Source of the DNA: an uncultured Draconibacterium sp.
GTDB taxonomy: Bacteria > Bacteroidota > Bacteroidia > Bacteroidales > Prolixibacteraceae
DNA length: 64,000 nucleotides
Direction of reading: 5' to 3'
Assembly (NCBI RefSeq): GCF_963675585.1
Contig: NZ_OY776413.1
Span: 543,501 to 607,500 of the forward strand
In this document: one piece after another, positions 42,238-51,164 of the stretch
How the letters are laid out: every line of letters starts with the position of its first letter
Numbering within the stretch: the stretch's first letter is position 1
The notes under the pieces: generated by a model
Database searches by the model: none
Told to the model about the DNA's origin: nothing
The model's input: only the letters and a program-made list of their open reading frames with translations
Made by a program: the position numbers and the translations under genes

Positions 42238-43146
42238 TTAGCTGTTTTGTGGCGTGTTTTTCATAAAATTCAGCACGTCGGTTTTTGTAAATGCTGAAGT
42301 TGCACCTCGTTTTGTTGTGTTTAATGCTCCGGCTGCATTTCCAAATTTTAAGGCCTCGGCAATACTTTTACCATTTAAGAAGTAATGCAAGAAACCAGCC
42401 GAAAAAGCCATGCCCGAACCAACATTATCAAGCATTTTAATTTTATAACCGGGTTCTTTAAATAATCCTTCACTTTTGTGATAAGCTAAAATTCCTTTTT
42501 CGCCAAGGGTGATAATTACCAAATCGAGTTTGTATTTTTTAGCCATCGCTTTGGCAAAACTTTCCAGATCAGTCAACTTAATCTGAAGCTTTTCAGCCAA
42601 AAAAGTTACCTCTTTTTCTTTGATACGAACAATGTGCGAATCACGTAATAAGCGCTCAACCACTTTTTTATTAAAGAAATGTTCGAATAATTTTAAATCG
42701 AAAAAATGCAACGAATCAGGCGATTCCTTTATTAATTCGCGTAAGGTATTTTTTGAAATTCCGAAACGTTGTGGAAGAAGACCATAAAACAAACAATCGG
42801 TTTCGCGAACCAATTTTAAAGCTTCGGCAGAAAATTCAATATGATCAAACGCAACATCAGGAGCTACTTTGTATTTTGATTCGCTGTTGTTATCGAACGA
42901 AACTTCAACGGTACCGGTTTTAAACTCAGCATCAACCTGTACATTTTGATCCGAGATACCCAGTTCATTCAATTTTTTTAATGCAGCATGACCTAATTCA
43001 TCATCGCCCAGACGCGACAATAAAAAGCCAACTTCACCAAGTGAGTTGCAGCGAAACACAAGATTAGACGGAGTACCACCAAGCACTTTCCCATTGGGTA
43101 AAATATCCCAAACGACCTCTCCAAATGCTACAATTTTTTTACTCAT
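42238..43146 (-). CDS. PfkB family carbohydrate kinase-like protein with altered catalytic motif
   Basis: 302 residues with a ribokinase/fructokinase-like fold. VAFGEVVWDILPNGKVLGGTPSN is the N-terminal substrate-binding region; RLGDDELGHAALKKLNELGI is typical for fructokinase relatives; the phosphate-binding part reads DLVIITLGEKGILAY. The second PfkB signature, usually D-T-x-G-A-G-D, here reads DNVGSGMAFSAGF: the catalytic Asp is Met (codon ATG, seen directly in the DNA). The protein may be catalytically weak, a non-enzymatic paralogue, or use another base. It lies 84 bp upstream of the DUF1338 gene on the same strand. Confidence 0.85.
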   Translation of the reverse strand: MSKKIVAFGEVVWDILPNGKVLGGTPSNLVFRCNSLGEVGFLLSRLGDDELGHAALKKLNELGISDQNVQVDAEFKTGTVEVSFDNNSESKYKVAPDVAFDHIEFSAEALKLVRETDCLFYGLLPQRFGISKNTLRELIKESPDSLHFFDLKLFEHFFNKKVVERLLRDSHIVRIKEKEVTFLAEKLQIKLTDLESFAKAMAKKYKLDLVIITLGEKGILAYHKSEGLFKEPGYKIKMLDNVGSGMAFSAGFLHYFLNGKSIAEALKFGNAAGALNTTKRGATSAFTKTDVLNFMKNTPQNS

Positions 43147-43330
43147 ATTCTAATTTTCAAATGCGAAAATAACTATTAATAAAAAGCAATCAAATTTCAT
43201 TTTAACATAAGTTATTAAAAACAAGCATATTTATGATAACTAGCTGATAATGAGGAAATATTTTTTTATGCCAATTTAATTTTTGAATACAAAAAACATT
43301 CTAACCACTTTCTCGTTTTGTATATAAAGC

Positions 43331-43975
43331 ATGAATTATTTAGCACATATTTATTTATCGGGTAAATCGGAAAAGTTAATTATTGGTAATTTTATTGGCG
43401 ACTACGTAAAGGGGAAACGCTACCTGGATTACCCGGAAGAAATTTCGAAAGGTATTTTATTGCACCGGCAAATCGACACATTTACCGACAAGCACTGGTG
43501 CACCAAAGAAGCAAAAGCCTTATTTCGTGACGAATTTGGCTTGTATTCAGGAATAGTCGTCGATTTTTTTTACGACCATTTTCTGGCAAAAAACTGGTCC
43601 GATTACTCATCTGTCACACTTCGAACTTTTGCCAAACGAATACACGCAATTTTATTATCGAATTTTACCATTTTACCGTTGCGGGTTCAAGGATTCCTAC
43701 CTTTTCTTATTCAAAATAAACGGCTTGAATCTTATGCTACAACCGATGGGATTGTACAATCGCTCAAAATAATGGGAAACTATTCTACCCTGCCCTCCAA
43801 GTCAGCAGAAGCCAAAATTATTTTGGAAAATAATTATCAACTGCTGAATAATTACTTTGAAGAATTTATGAAAGATATGATCGAATTTGTTCGTTCGGAA
43901 TATGAAATAAATTTTATTCTCCCTGTTGAAAACAACAATAATTCAGGCCACAGTTCTACGCCAAAAGTTCCATAA
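43331..43975 (+). CDS. Acyl carrier protein phosphodiesterase-like protein (AcpH/DUF479)
   Basis: 214 residues, soluble. The product opens MNYLAHIYLSG and carries NFIGDYVKGK, ILLHRQIDTFTDKH and VVDFFYDHFLAKNW, the His/Asp clusters of the AcpH family, related to HD-domain hydrolases. AcpH removes the 4'-phosphopantetheine arm from acyl carrier protein. No ACP genes are near, and many members in Bacteroidota are untested, so the activity is inferred from family. The last 20 bp overlap the end of the convergent KamA-like gene. Confidence 0.8.
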   Translation: MNYLAHIYLSGKSEKLIIGNFIGDYVKGKRYLDYPEEISKGILLHRQIDTFTDKHWCTKEAKALFRDEFGLYSGIVVDFFYDHFLAKNWSDYSSVTLRTFAKRIHAILLSNFTILPLRVQGFLPFLIQNKRLESYATTDGIVQSLKIMGNYSTLPSKSAEAKIILENNYQLLNNYFEEFMKDMIEFVRSEYEINFILPVENNNNSGHSSTPKVP

Positions 43976-45251
43976 ACGCATCTTCGAAAAAGAAACTGTT
44001 TTCGCCAAAAGCAGGCTCCAGATCATCGAGCCAAATGGCATCAGGATTAAATTTTGCAAAAAAAGGTTTACCAACCCAAGACGGATCTCTGCCTTGTAAA
44101 AAATTCAGTACAAATACTTTTTTCCCATTTATTTCGCTCACTCCGTTTATTTGTACTTTGCCAGGGTTACATGACATGCTTGGTCCTTTTACCGTTCGGC
44201 AAATGCCACTCACCTGATTATAGGCATTTCTGTAAATTTGCCAGGCGCGGTTTAACGACACTGCAAAATAATCCTGCGCTCCGGTATTGCGGGCAATAAA
44301 CATGTAATATGGAATTATCCCCATGGCAACCTGTTCTTTCCAGTTTTCAGCCCAAATTTCCGCTTTGTCGTTAATGTTTCGTAACAAAGGAGATTGAGAA
44401 CGAATTTGAACACCGGCAGCAATTAAACGTTTTACAGCCAATTTTACTGCTTCGGTTTTTAGTTCTCCCGGATGATTAAAATGCGCCATCAGGGCAACAT
44501 TTATTCCTCTTTCTTTCACACGTTTAAACAAACGCAATAAATCATCAGCATCAGCATCGGTGGTGAATCGGTATGGCCAGTAGCCCAGCGATTTGGTTCC
44601 AATCCGAATGTTTTTAAGGTTCGGAATATCAGCGTCCAACAAGGCATTAAAATAGGCCTCGAAAAAACGGGTTTGCATAACTGCCGGATCGCCACCGGTG
44701 AATAATACGTCGGTGATGTGCGGATTCGACTTTAAATACTCAACCATTGTATCTGCCTCTTTCATGGCAAATTTAAAATCGTTTAGTGCAAACTGAGGCC
44801 ACCTGAAACAAAATGTACAATAGGCATGGCAGGTTTGCCCCTGCGTTGGAAAAAACAGCATAATCTCCCTGTACTTGTGTTGAATTCCTGTTAATCGTTT
44901 CCCTTTAAATTCAGGAACATTACTTTCCTGACCTGCAGGATTTGGATTTAATTTTAAGCGTATTTTTTTTACTTCTTCCTGGATTTCGGTGCGCGATGCA
45001 TTTCCCTGCAGCAGCATTTTAACTTTATCAAAGGTAGTTTTACTGAGCATGTCGCGTTGCGGGAAATTTAATATGTAAAAAGGATCTTTTTCAAAGTTGT
45101 CCCAGTCAATTAACTCATCAACAACATAATTATTGGTTTTAAAGGGGAGAACGGTTCCTACCACCTCGATCGTAAGTTTCTGTTCTTCTGTCAAAAACTT
45201 CATTTGTGGCAGTTGCCGAAAATTATGAAGAGTATAAGCTTTATATGTCAT
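43956..45251 (-). CDS. KamA-like radical SAM protein (lysine 2,3-aminomutase family)
   Basis: 431 residues. The radical SAM cluster motif CHAYCTFCFRW (Cys-x3-Cys-x2-Cys) lies near residue 150, followed by DVLFTGGDPAVM, the SAM-contact strand of KamA relatives. The middle region (RIGTKSLGYWPYRFTTD, VALMAHFNHPGEL, QIRSQSPLLRNIND) follows the KamA barrel. Classical KamA binds PLP through a Lys in a Gly-rich motif near the end; here that region reads SCNPGKVQINGV and lacks the Gly run, so whether it is a true PLP-dependent aminomutase is open. Its 3' end overlaps the convergent AcpH-like gene. Confidence 0.82.
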   Translation of the reverse strand: MTYKAYTLHNFRQLPQMKFLTEEQKLTIEVVGTVLPFKTNNYVVDELIDWDNFEKDPFYILNFPQRDMLSKTTFDKVKMLLQGNASRTEIQEEVKKIRLKLNPNPAGQESNVPEFKGKRLTGIQHKYREIMLFFPTQGQTCHAYCTFCFRWPQFALNDFKFAMKEADTMVEYLKSNPHITDVLFTGGDPAVMQTRFFEAYFNALLDADIPNLKNIRIGTKSLGYWPYRFTTDADADDLLRLFKRVKERGINVALMAHFNHPGELKTEAVKLAVKRLIAAGVQIRSQSPLLRNINDKAEIWAENWKEQVAMGIIPYYMFIARNTGAQDYFAVSLNRAWQIYRNAYNQVSGICRTVKGPSMSCNPGKVQINGVSEINGKKVFVLNFLQGRDPSWVGKPFFAKFNPDAIWLDDLEPAFGENSFFFEDAFMELLA

Positions 45252-45500
45252 GGCTATAATTTTATAGAAAAAAGTACAGCCAGAAATAAAAAAGCAGATC
45301 GAACGAGAACACCACTTAGTGCAAACGATGAAGACCTGTTCTTCTTTATAAGCTTTAAAGAACTTCTGAATAAATCTGTCTGTCTATTTTTCCAATAATA
45401 AAAATTCTTACACCGAATTTTTATTGATTTTTAAACGTAGTACAAAGGTAAAAAAATAGAGGCAGGGAAAAAATGTTGTATAAATGCAGAATGCCCGAAT

Positions 45501-46928
45501 TTAACCGGATAACTGCTCAAGTCTGCTTGCATCGAGCCTTACAAAAATAAAAAGCAGAATTGTAAACGACCATAAAGAAGAACCACCATAACTAAAAAAT
45601 GGCAATGGAATACCAATTACAGGCATAACTCCAATGGTCATACCAATATTTACCATAAAATGGAAAAATAAAATAACAGCTACCGAGTATCCGTAAATTC
45701 GTGAAAAAGTAGACCGCTGTCTTTCGGCCAGCCACACCAAACGAATTAATAAAGTCATAAACAGAGCCAGAATAACAAAAGTTCCGGCAAATCCCCACTC
45801 TTCGCCAACCGTGCAAAATATAAAGTCGGTACTTTGTTCAGGAACAAAATCAAACTTGGTTTGTGTCCCCTGTAAATATCCTTTTCCTAAAACGCCTCCC
45901 GAACCAATTGCAATTTTACTTTGATTCACATGGTATCCGGCACCGTGCGGATTCGACTCAATACCTAACAGTTCATTAATCCTGGCCTGGTGATGCGGTT
46001 CAAGAAAATGCTCAAAACCATAATCAACTGAAATGGTAAATAATAGGGAGCCAATAAAAACGATGGCAATTTTTATGTAGTTCGACAACTTTCTTTTCAA
46101 ACTGTAAAACAAAACTACCAGAGTTGCGACTACCGCTCCAACTAAAAGAAACTGTGAAATATCGTAGTTTAGTTTAAGAAGCAAGCCCGCGAAAACAAAA
46201 ATCGAAATACCGGCTGCATAAATAATAAAAACATGTGCAAACTGTTTTAATTTCGGGTTAAAGGCAAGGTACATCAATAAAACCACCGATAACATAATAA
46301 TTACAAGCGTTAAATTTGATAATACCAGCGCTAAAACAAAAAGCAATGCGATTAAGGTTCCAAAAAACAAAACAACACCAGATAGTCCTTCGCGATAAAG
46401 GACCAAAACAAAGGAGAAATAAACCAGTGCCGATCCGGTATCGTTTTGCAGCAAAATCAATATTACCGGTCCAAATATAATGGCCGCAATGGTAAGGTAA
46501 GATTTTAGCCGGTGCAATTTAAATCCGTAAGAACTCATATAACGAGCCAGCGCCAATGCTGTGGCAGCCTTTGTAAACTCCGATGGTTGGAATAAAACAG
46601 GCCCGATTTGAAACCATGACCTTGCCCCGTTTATTTCTTTTCCTATAAACGGTACCAGCAAGAGTAAAAGCATTAGTGTACCAAAAATAAAGTAAGAAAA
46701 GAAAACATAAAAATTAACTTCCAACAACATGATGATCAATGCCAGAACAGCTGCAGCACCTATCCACATTAACTGTTTCCCGTACTGTTGCGAGATATCA
46801 AAAATGCTCTGGAATTCTTCGCTATACAAAGCGGCGTAAATATTAAACCAGCCCAGAAACAGCATCAGCACGTACAAGCCAACTGTAAACCAATCGATAT
46901 TCGCTAATATGTTATTTCTTCTTGGCAT
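45501..46928 (-). CDS. rodA: Rod shape-determining protein RodA (SEDS glycosyltransferase)
   Basis: 475 residues with about ten membrane helices, polymerising lipid II into peptidoglycan strands along the cell side wall together with its PBP2 partner. SEDS hallmarks: SWFQIGPVLFQPSEFTKAA, GKGYLQGTQTKFDFVPEQSTDFIF (with the catalytic Asp), and PVIGIPLPFFSYGGSS. It is about 100 residues longer than the E. coli protein because of extra hydrophobic segments in the middle (about 215-300), as often in Bacteroidota. The ATG directly follows the PBP2 gene's TAG, so the two are translationally coupled. Confidence 0.96.
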   Translation of the reverse strand: MPRRNNILANIDWFTVGLYVLMLFLGWFNIYAALYSEEFQSIFDISQQYGKQLMWIGAAAVLALIIMLLEVNFYVFFSYFIFGTLMLLLLLVPFIGKEINGARSWFQIGPVLFQPSEFTKAATALALARYMSSYGFKLHRLKSYLTIAAIIFGPVILILLQNDTGSALVYFSFVLVLYREGLSGVVLFFGTLIALLFVLALVLSNLTLVIIMLSVVLLMYLAFNPKLKQFAHVFIIYAAGISIFVFAGLLLKLNYDISQFLLVGAVVATLVVLFYSLKRKLSNYIKIAIVFIGSLLFTISVDYGFEHFLEPHHQARINELLGIESNPHGAGYHVNQSKIAIGSGGVLGKGYLQGTQTKFDFVPEQSTDFIFCTVGEEWGFAGTFVILALFMTLLIRLVWLAERQRSTFSRIYGYSVAVILFFHFMVNIGMTIGVMPVIGIPLPFFSYGGSSLWSFTILLFIFVRLDASRLEQLSG

Positions 46929-48737
46929 CTAGTTTAATGGATTTGAACTTAGTAAATTAACTTCCATCATTTGTTTTTCAAAGTACAATCGGTTGGTTGA
47001 GATGGTATCGTTCAAATACTTTTCAATCAGCAAACTTGCAATTGGAGCAGCATGTGTTGCACCATATCCTCCGTTTTCAATATAAACAAAAATGGCTATT
47101 TGAGGATTTTCCCGCGGAGCAAATGCCAAATAAGCAGAGTGATCCTCACCATGTGGATTTTGAATAGTACCGGTTTTCCCACAGTATTCAACCCCCGGTA
47201 CACTTCGTGCCAGACGTCCCTGAGCAACTTCGGCCATTCCCTCTAAAATTGGAATAAAATGTTCATCATTAACTCCAACTTCATGTTTTGTATTTATACT
47301 GCTTCTAATCGTATCGTTTTCCACTTCTTTTACAATGTGCGGTTCATAATAGAATCCACGATTGGCAAAAATGGCACCGCAGTTCACCATCTGCAAAGGA
47401 GTAATTCCCAACTCGCCTTGTCCGATTGCCAGTGATCGTACCGTTAACGCATTCCAATGTCCTTCGCCATAAACATTGTCATAAGTCGATTGCGATGGCA
47501 AATCGCCTTTTAAGGCATTCGGAAAGTCTTCACTCAAGCTCTGCCCAATTCCAAACCGAATGGCATAATTGCGCCATACATTAAATCCTTCGGCCGAAGT
47601 TTTGTATTTATTAATGATTGACCGAAAAGTATTCCATAAAAATGGATTACACGACTCTCTGACTGCATCAACAACGCTGGCAGGCGAAACATGGTCGTGC
47701 GTGCAACGTATTGGCGTAGAAGATTTGCCGTAACACTCAAAACGTGTTCTGGTATTTATGGTTTGTTCCTGCAAACCGATTAAAGTATTAATAATTTTAA
47801 AGGTTGAGCCGGGGGGATATTTTGCTTGTAACGACCGGTCGAAAAGCGGTTTAATGGTATCGGCCAACAATTTTGCATAATTTTCGCCGCGTACCCTTCC
47901 CACAAGAAGTCCGGGATCGTAAGTAGGAGCGCTTACCATGGCCAGAACTTCACCGGTTGACGGTTCAATGGCAACCACTGCTCCCTTTTTATTTTGTAAA
48001 AGTTGCTCGGCATATACCTGCAAATCCAAATCGAGTGTGGACACAAGATTCTTTCCAATTACAGCCTGCTCGTCTTCTTCTCCGTCGAGGTAACTTCCCT
48101 GAATACGGTTGTGCACATCAACCATAAACTTTTTTACGCCCTTTGTTCCCCGAAGCTGGTCTTCATACGTTTTTTCAACTCCACTTTGTCCGATATAATC
48201 ACCCGATTTGTAGTAATTGTCTGATTGAATATCCTGAGCAGTTACTTCGCCAACGTAACCCAAAACATGCGCTGCTACAGGATGAGTGTATTCGCGAAGT
48301 GTTCTGGTTTGAGAATGAAAGCCTTTGAATTTATACAGCTGTTCCTGCAAAATAGCAAAGTTCTCGGGCGAAATTTGTTTGATTAGAATAGACGGTTTAT
48401 ACCTTGAGTATTTTTTTGCCTTTTGCAAACGATCCTCCAAATCGTTTTGCTCAATGTCTAACAAACTGCAAAGTAAAGTTGTATCAAATTTTTCAACTTC
48501 GCGCGGAGTAATTAATAAATCGTAGGCTGTTTTATTGTACACCAAAAGTTTTCCGTTTCGGTCGTAAATTAAGCCACGTGCAGGATATTGAACAATTTGA
48601 CGTAAAACGTTATTGGTTGCGTATTGCTTGTAATCGGAATCGAGCACTTGCAAACGAAACAGCAGAATGGCATAAATTAATGCCACCACAGCAAAAACTG
48701 CGACAATTACATAACTACGTTTCGATAAATTATTCAC
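46929..48737 (-). CDS. mrdA: Penicillin-binding protein 2
   Basis: 602 residues: an N-terminal membrane anchor (about 8-28), a dimerisation/pedestal region, and a transpeptidase domain. Catalytic motifs: YPPGSTFKI (Ser-x-x-Lys), VRESCNPF (Ser-x-Asn) and YCGKTGTIQNPHG (Lys-Thr-Gly). It cross-links side-wall peptidoglycan with RodA. The start is GTG at 48737, reading MNNLSKRSYV, 9 nt after the MreD stop; no ATG gives a better N terminus. Confidence 0.96.
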   Translation of the reverse strand: MNNLSKRSYVIVAVFAVVALIYAILLFRLQVLDSDYKQYATNNVLRQIVQYPARGLIYDRNGKLLVYNKTAYDLLITPREVEKFDTTLLCSLLDIEQNDLEDRLQKAKKYSRYKPSILIKQISPENFAILQEQLYKFKGFHSQTRTLREYTHPVAAHVLGYVGEVTAQDIQSDNYYKSGDYIGQSGVEKTYEDQLRGTKGVKKFMVDVHNRIQGSYLDGEEDEQAVIGKNLVSTLDLDLQVYAEQLLQNKKGAVVAIEPSTGEVLAMVSAPTYDPGLLVGRVRGENYAKLLADTIKPLFDRSLQAKYPPGSTFKIINTLIGLQEQTINTRTRFECYGKSSTPIRCTHDHVSPASVVDAVRESCNPFLWNTFRSIINKYKTSAEGFNVWRNYAIRFGIGQSLSEDFPNALKGDLPSQSTYDNVYGEGHWNALTVRSLAIGQGELGITPLQMVNCGAIFANRGFYYEPHIVKEVENDTIRSSINTKHEVGVNDEHFIPILEGMAEVAQGRLARSVPGVEYCGKTGTIQNPHGEDHSAYLAFAPRENPQIAIFVYIENGGYGATHAAPIASLLIEKYLNDTISTNRLYFEKQMMEVNLLSSNPLN

Positions 48738-48746
48738 ACTGTAAAT

Positions 48747-49250
48747 TTAATCCCGGAAAACGATAAACTGGCTTAAAACTATAACAAAAATCGAAGATAT
48801 AGAACTTAACAGAATTCGATATAACGTTTCCAGAAAATTTGAGAATGTGAATACTTCAACAAAAAAGAGTACTGAATGATGGAGAAAAACCATTAAAGCT
48901 GTGTAGTAAAGAAACCAGCCAAATCCGTTTTGATGTAGCCCCGGATATTCCGACATGTCTTCTTCGCGGTTGGTGATTAAACCAATAATAAGCGGTCGTA
49001 CATAAGCAATAAAAACGGTTGCAAATGCATGGATACCCAGTGTATTAGTAAAGATATCGACACTCAATCCGATTAAAAATGCAGTAAAAAGTAATACGTA
49101 CTTCGGCGCATTTACAGGCAATAACATTACAAAAAGGATGTAGATGTACGGATTTACAAATCCACTAAACTGAACCTGGTTTAAAAACAGAACCTGCGTT
49201 AACACAAGCACTATAAACAGTATCGAATATTTAATTAGTATCCTGCCCAT
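48747..49250 (-). CDS. mreD: Rod shape-determining protein MreD
   Basis: 167 residues, almost wholly hydrophobic with about five or six membrane helices, typical MreD length. Sequence is poorly conserved in this family, so the call rests on hydropathy, size and position between mreC and the PBP2 gene. MreD is an inner-membrane part of the elongasome, with MreC, RodA and PBP2. Its start overlaps the end of mreC by 20 bp. Confidence 0.9.
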   Translation of the reverse strand: MGRILIKYSILFIVLVLTQVLFLNQVQFSGFVNPYIYILFVMLLPVNAPKYVLLFTAFLIGLSVDIFTNTLGIHAFATVFIAYVRPLIIGLITNREEDMSEYPGLHQNGFGWFLYYTALMVFLHHSVLFFVEVFTFSNFLETLYRILLSSISSIFVIVLSQFIVFRD

Positions 49251-50079
49251 CTTTTATGCTGGATTCCAGATTTTCTAACTCGTCCTTCTTCAAATTTTCA
49301 ATCACCTCAACGTAACGAATCGATTTGAAATTGGTTGAAAGCCGGACTTTAATATCGTAATAATTTTCGCCTTCGGGTTGCGTAAATTCATCAACTACCC
49401 CAATCAACAATCCTTCAGGAAAAATAGATGAATAACCGCTGGTTACAATGGTGTCGCCTACATCCAGTTTTACATGAAAAGGGATTTCAAGCAGGTCGAG
49501 CATTTGGTAATCTTCACCATTCCAGGATAAGGAACCGTAAAAACCACTTTTTTTCAGTTTTGCCGACACACTCCAACGGGGATTTAAAAGTGATAATCCG
49601 GTTGAATACGACTCGGAAACAGCGGTAATCACACCAACAATTCCCTGTGGCGATAAAATTCCCTGATCCGGCTTTATTCCGTCTTTTCTTCCTTTGTTGA
49701 GTGTAATGTAATTCTGCTGTTTATTTACCGAATTATTGATAACCCGGGCCGGGGTAAAACGAAAGGTAGTATCTGCCTCAATCAATCCATATCCAAGTGT
49801 ATCTGAATCAATATCTGCACTCGAAATTCCGATTTGCAAGTGTGTTCTCAACCTGGCATTTTCTTCTGCCAGATGTTTGTTTACACGCGCCAGGTCAAAA
49901 TACTGCGATACAGAATTTATAGTGCTGTATAAACCAGCCGACACAAAGTTCGATGAATTCAGATACTTCGATTTCTGAAAACTGTTGTAATTAAAAACAA
50001 GCACCAAAGAAACTACTTCTAAAAAAAGAAACAGCAGGAATCCATAATTTTTTACAAGGAATCTAAGGAGACTTCGCAT
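49231..50079 (-). CDS. mreC: Rod shape-determining protein MreC
   Basis: 282 residues: one N-terminal membrane helix (about 10-30), a coiled coil (about 60-85, LARVNKHLAEENARLRTHL), then a periplasmic two-barrel domain with family-typical NYITLNKGRKDGIKPDQGI, GVITAVSESYSTGLSLLNP and GDTIVTSGYSSIFPEGLLIGVV. MreC links MreB to PBP2 and activates it. It is 20 bp downstream of mreB and overlaps mreD. The acidic C-terminal tail (KKDELENLESSIKDGQDTN) is unremarkable. Confidence 0.95.
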   Translation of the reverse strand: MRSLLRFLVKNYGFLLFLFLEVVSLVLVFNYNSFQKSKYLNSSNFVSAGLYSTINSVSQYFDLARVNKHLAEENARLRTHLQIGISSADIDSDTLGYGLIEADTTFRFTPARVINNSVNKQQNYITLNKGRKDGIKPDQGILSPQGIVGVITAVSESYSTGLSLLNPRWSVSAKLKKSGFYGSLSWNGEDYQMLDLLEIPFHVKLDVGDTIVTSGYSSIFPEGLLIGVVDEFTQPEGENYYDIKVRLSTNFKSIRYVEVIENLKKDELENLESSIKDGQDTN

Positions 50080-50099
50080 TTACATATACAAACTGTTGA

Positions 50100-51122
50100 T
50101 TATCGAATAAGGAACGAGAAATTATCTACGTTTTTCAAAGCAATTCCGGTACCGCGAACAACCGCCCTTAACGGATCTTCTGCGATGTGGAATGGAATTC
50201 CGATTTTGTCGGTTAAACGTTTATCCAAACCTTTAAGTAAAGCACCTCCGCCTGCAAGCCAAATTCCTTTAACTACAATATCGGCATATAATTCCGGAGG
50301 TGTTTGTTCCAATGCACTTAAAACCGCTGTTTCAATTTTCGAAATTGATTTTTCAAGGCAGTGTGCAATTTCCTGGTACGAAACCGGAACCTCAATTGGT
50401 AAGGCTGTCATTTGGTTAGGACCTTGTACTACGTAATCCGGTGGTGGTTCTTTAAGTTGCGATAAAGCTGAACCCACGTGTATTTTAATTTCTTCGGCTG
50501 TACGCTCACCAATTTTAATATTGTGTTGGTGACGCATATATTCCATAATGTCGGCAGTTAAATCGTCGCCGGCAATTCGAATTGATTTATTGGTAACAAT
50601 ACCTCCCAGCGAAATAACGGCAATTTCGGTAGTACCTCCACCAATGTCAACCACCATATTTCCTTCAGGTGCTTCCACATCGAGGCCGATACCAATTGCA
50701 GCTGCCAAAGGTTCATAAATCATATAAACCTCGCGGCCACCGGCATGTTCCGACGAGTCGCGTACCGCACGGATTTCAACCTCGGTACTACCCGATGGAA
50801 TACAGATAACCAGTTTTAGTGCCGGAGAAAACATCCTCGGCTTTGGGTTTATCATTTTTATCATCCCTCGAATCATCTGCTCGGCAGCATTAAAATCGGC
50901 AATTACACCATCTCTCAATGGTCTGATTGTTTTTAAGTTTGCGTGCGTTTTACCCTGCATCTGCCTGGCTTTTTCACCAATTGCAACCAGCTTCTCGGTT
51001 TTTAAGTCGATGGCGACAATAGAGGGTTCGTCAACTACAATTTTATCATTGTGAATGATAATTGTGTTGGCTGTGCCAAGGTCCATTGCAATCTCTTGCG
51101 TTAAAAATGAAAATAAACCCAT
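50100..51122 (-). CDS. mreB: Rod shape-determining actin homologue MreB
   Basis: 340 residues of the actin-like ATPase that guides side-wall synthesis from the cytoplasmic membrane face. Motifs: AMDLGTANTIIIHNDKIV (phosphate 1), IYEPLAAAIG and NMVVDIGGGTTEIAVISLG (phosphate 2), IWLAGGGALLKGLDKRL (adenosine). The N-terminal MGLFSFL is an amphipathic membrane anchor. It lies 42 bp after purH; a TATCTTTA element within that gap might add an internal promoter. Confidence 0.98.
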   Translation of the reverse strand: MGLFSFLTQEIAMDLGTANTIIIHNDKIVVDEPSIVAIDLKTEKLVAIGEKARQMQGKTHANLKTIRPLRDGVIADFNAAEQMIRGMIKMINPKPRMFSPALKLVICIPSGSTEVEIRAVRDSSEHAGGREVYMIYEPLAAAIGIGLDVEAPEGNMVVDIGGGTTEIAVISLGGIVTNKSIRIAGDDLTADIMEYMRHQHNIKIGERTAEEIKIHVGSALSQLKEPPPDYVVQGPNQMTALPIEVPVSYQEIAHCLEKSISKIETAVLSALEQTPPELYADIVVKGIWLAGGGALLKGLDKRLTDKIGIPFHIAEDPLRAVVRGTGIALKNVDNFSFLIR

Positions 51123-51164
51123 AGATTGATTTCTGTTTATCTTAAGCGTTAAAGATATATATTT

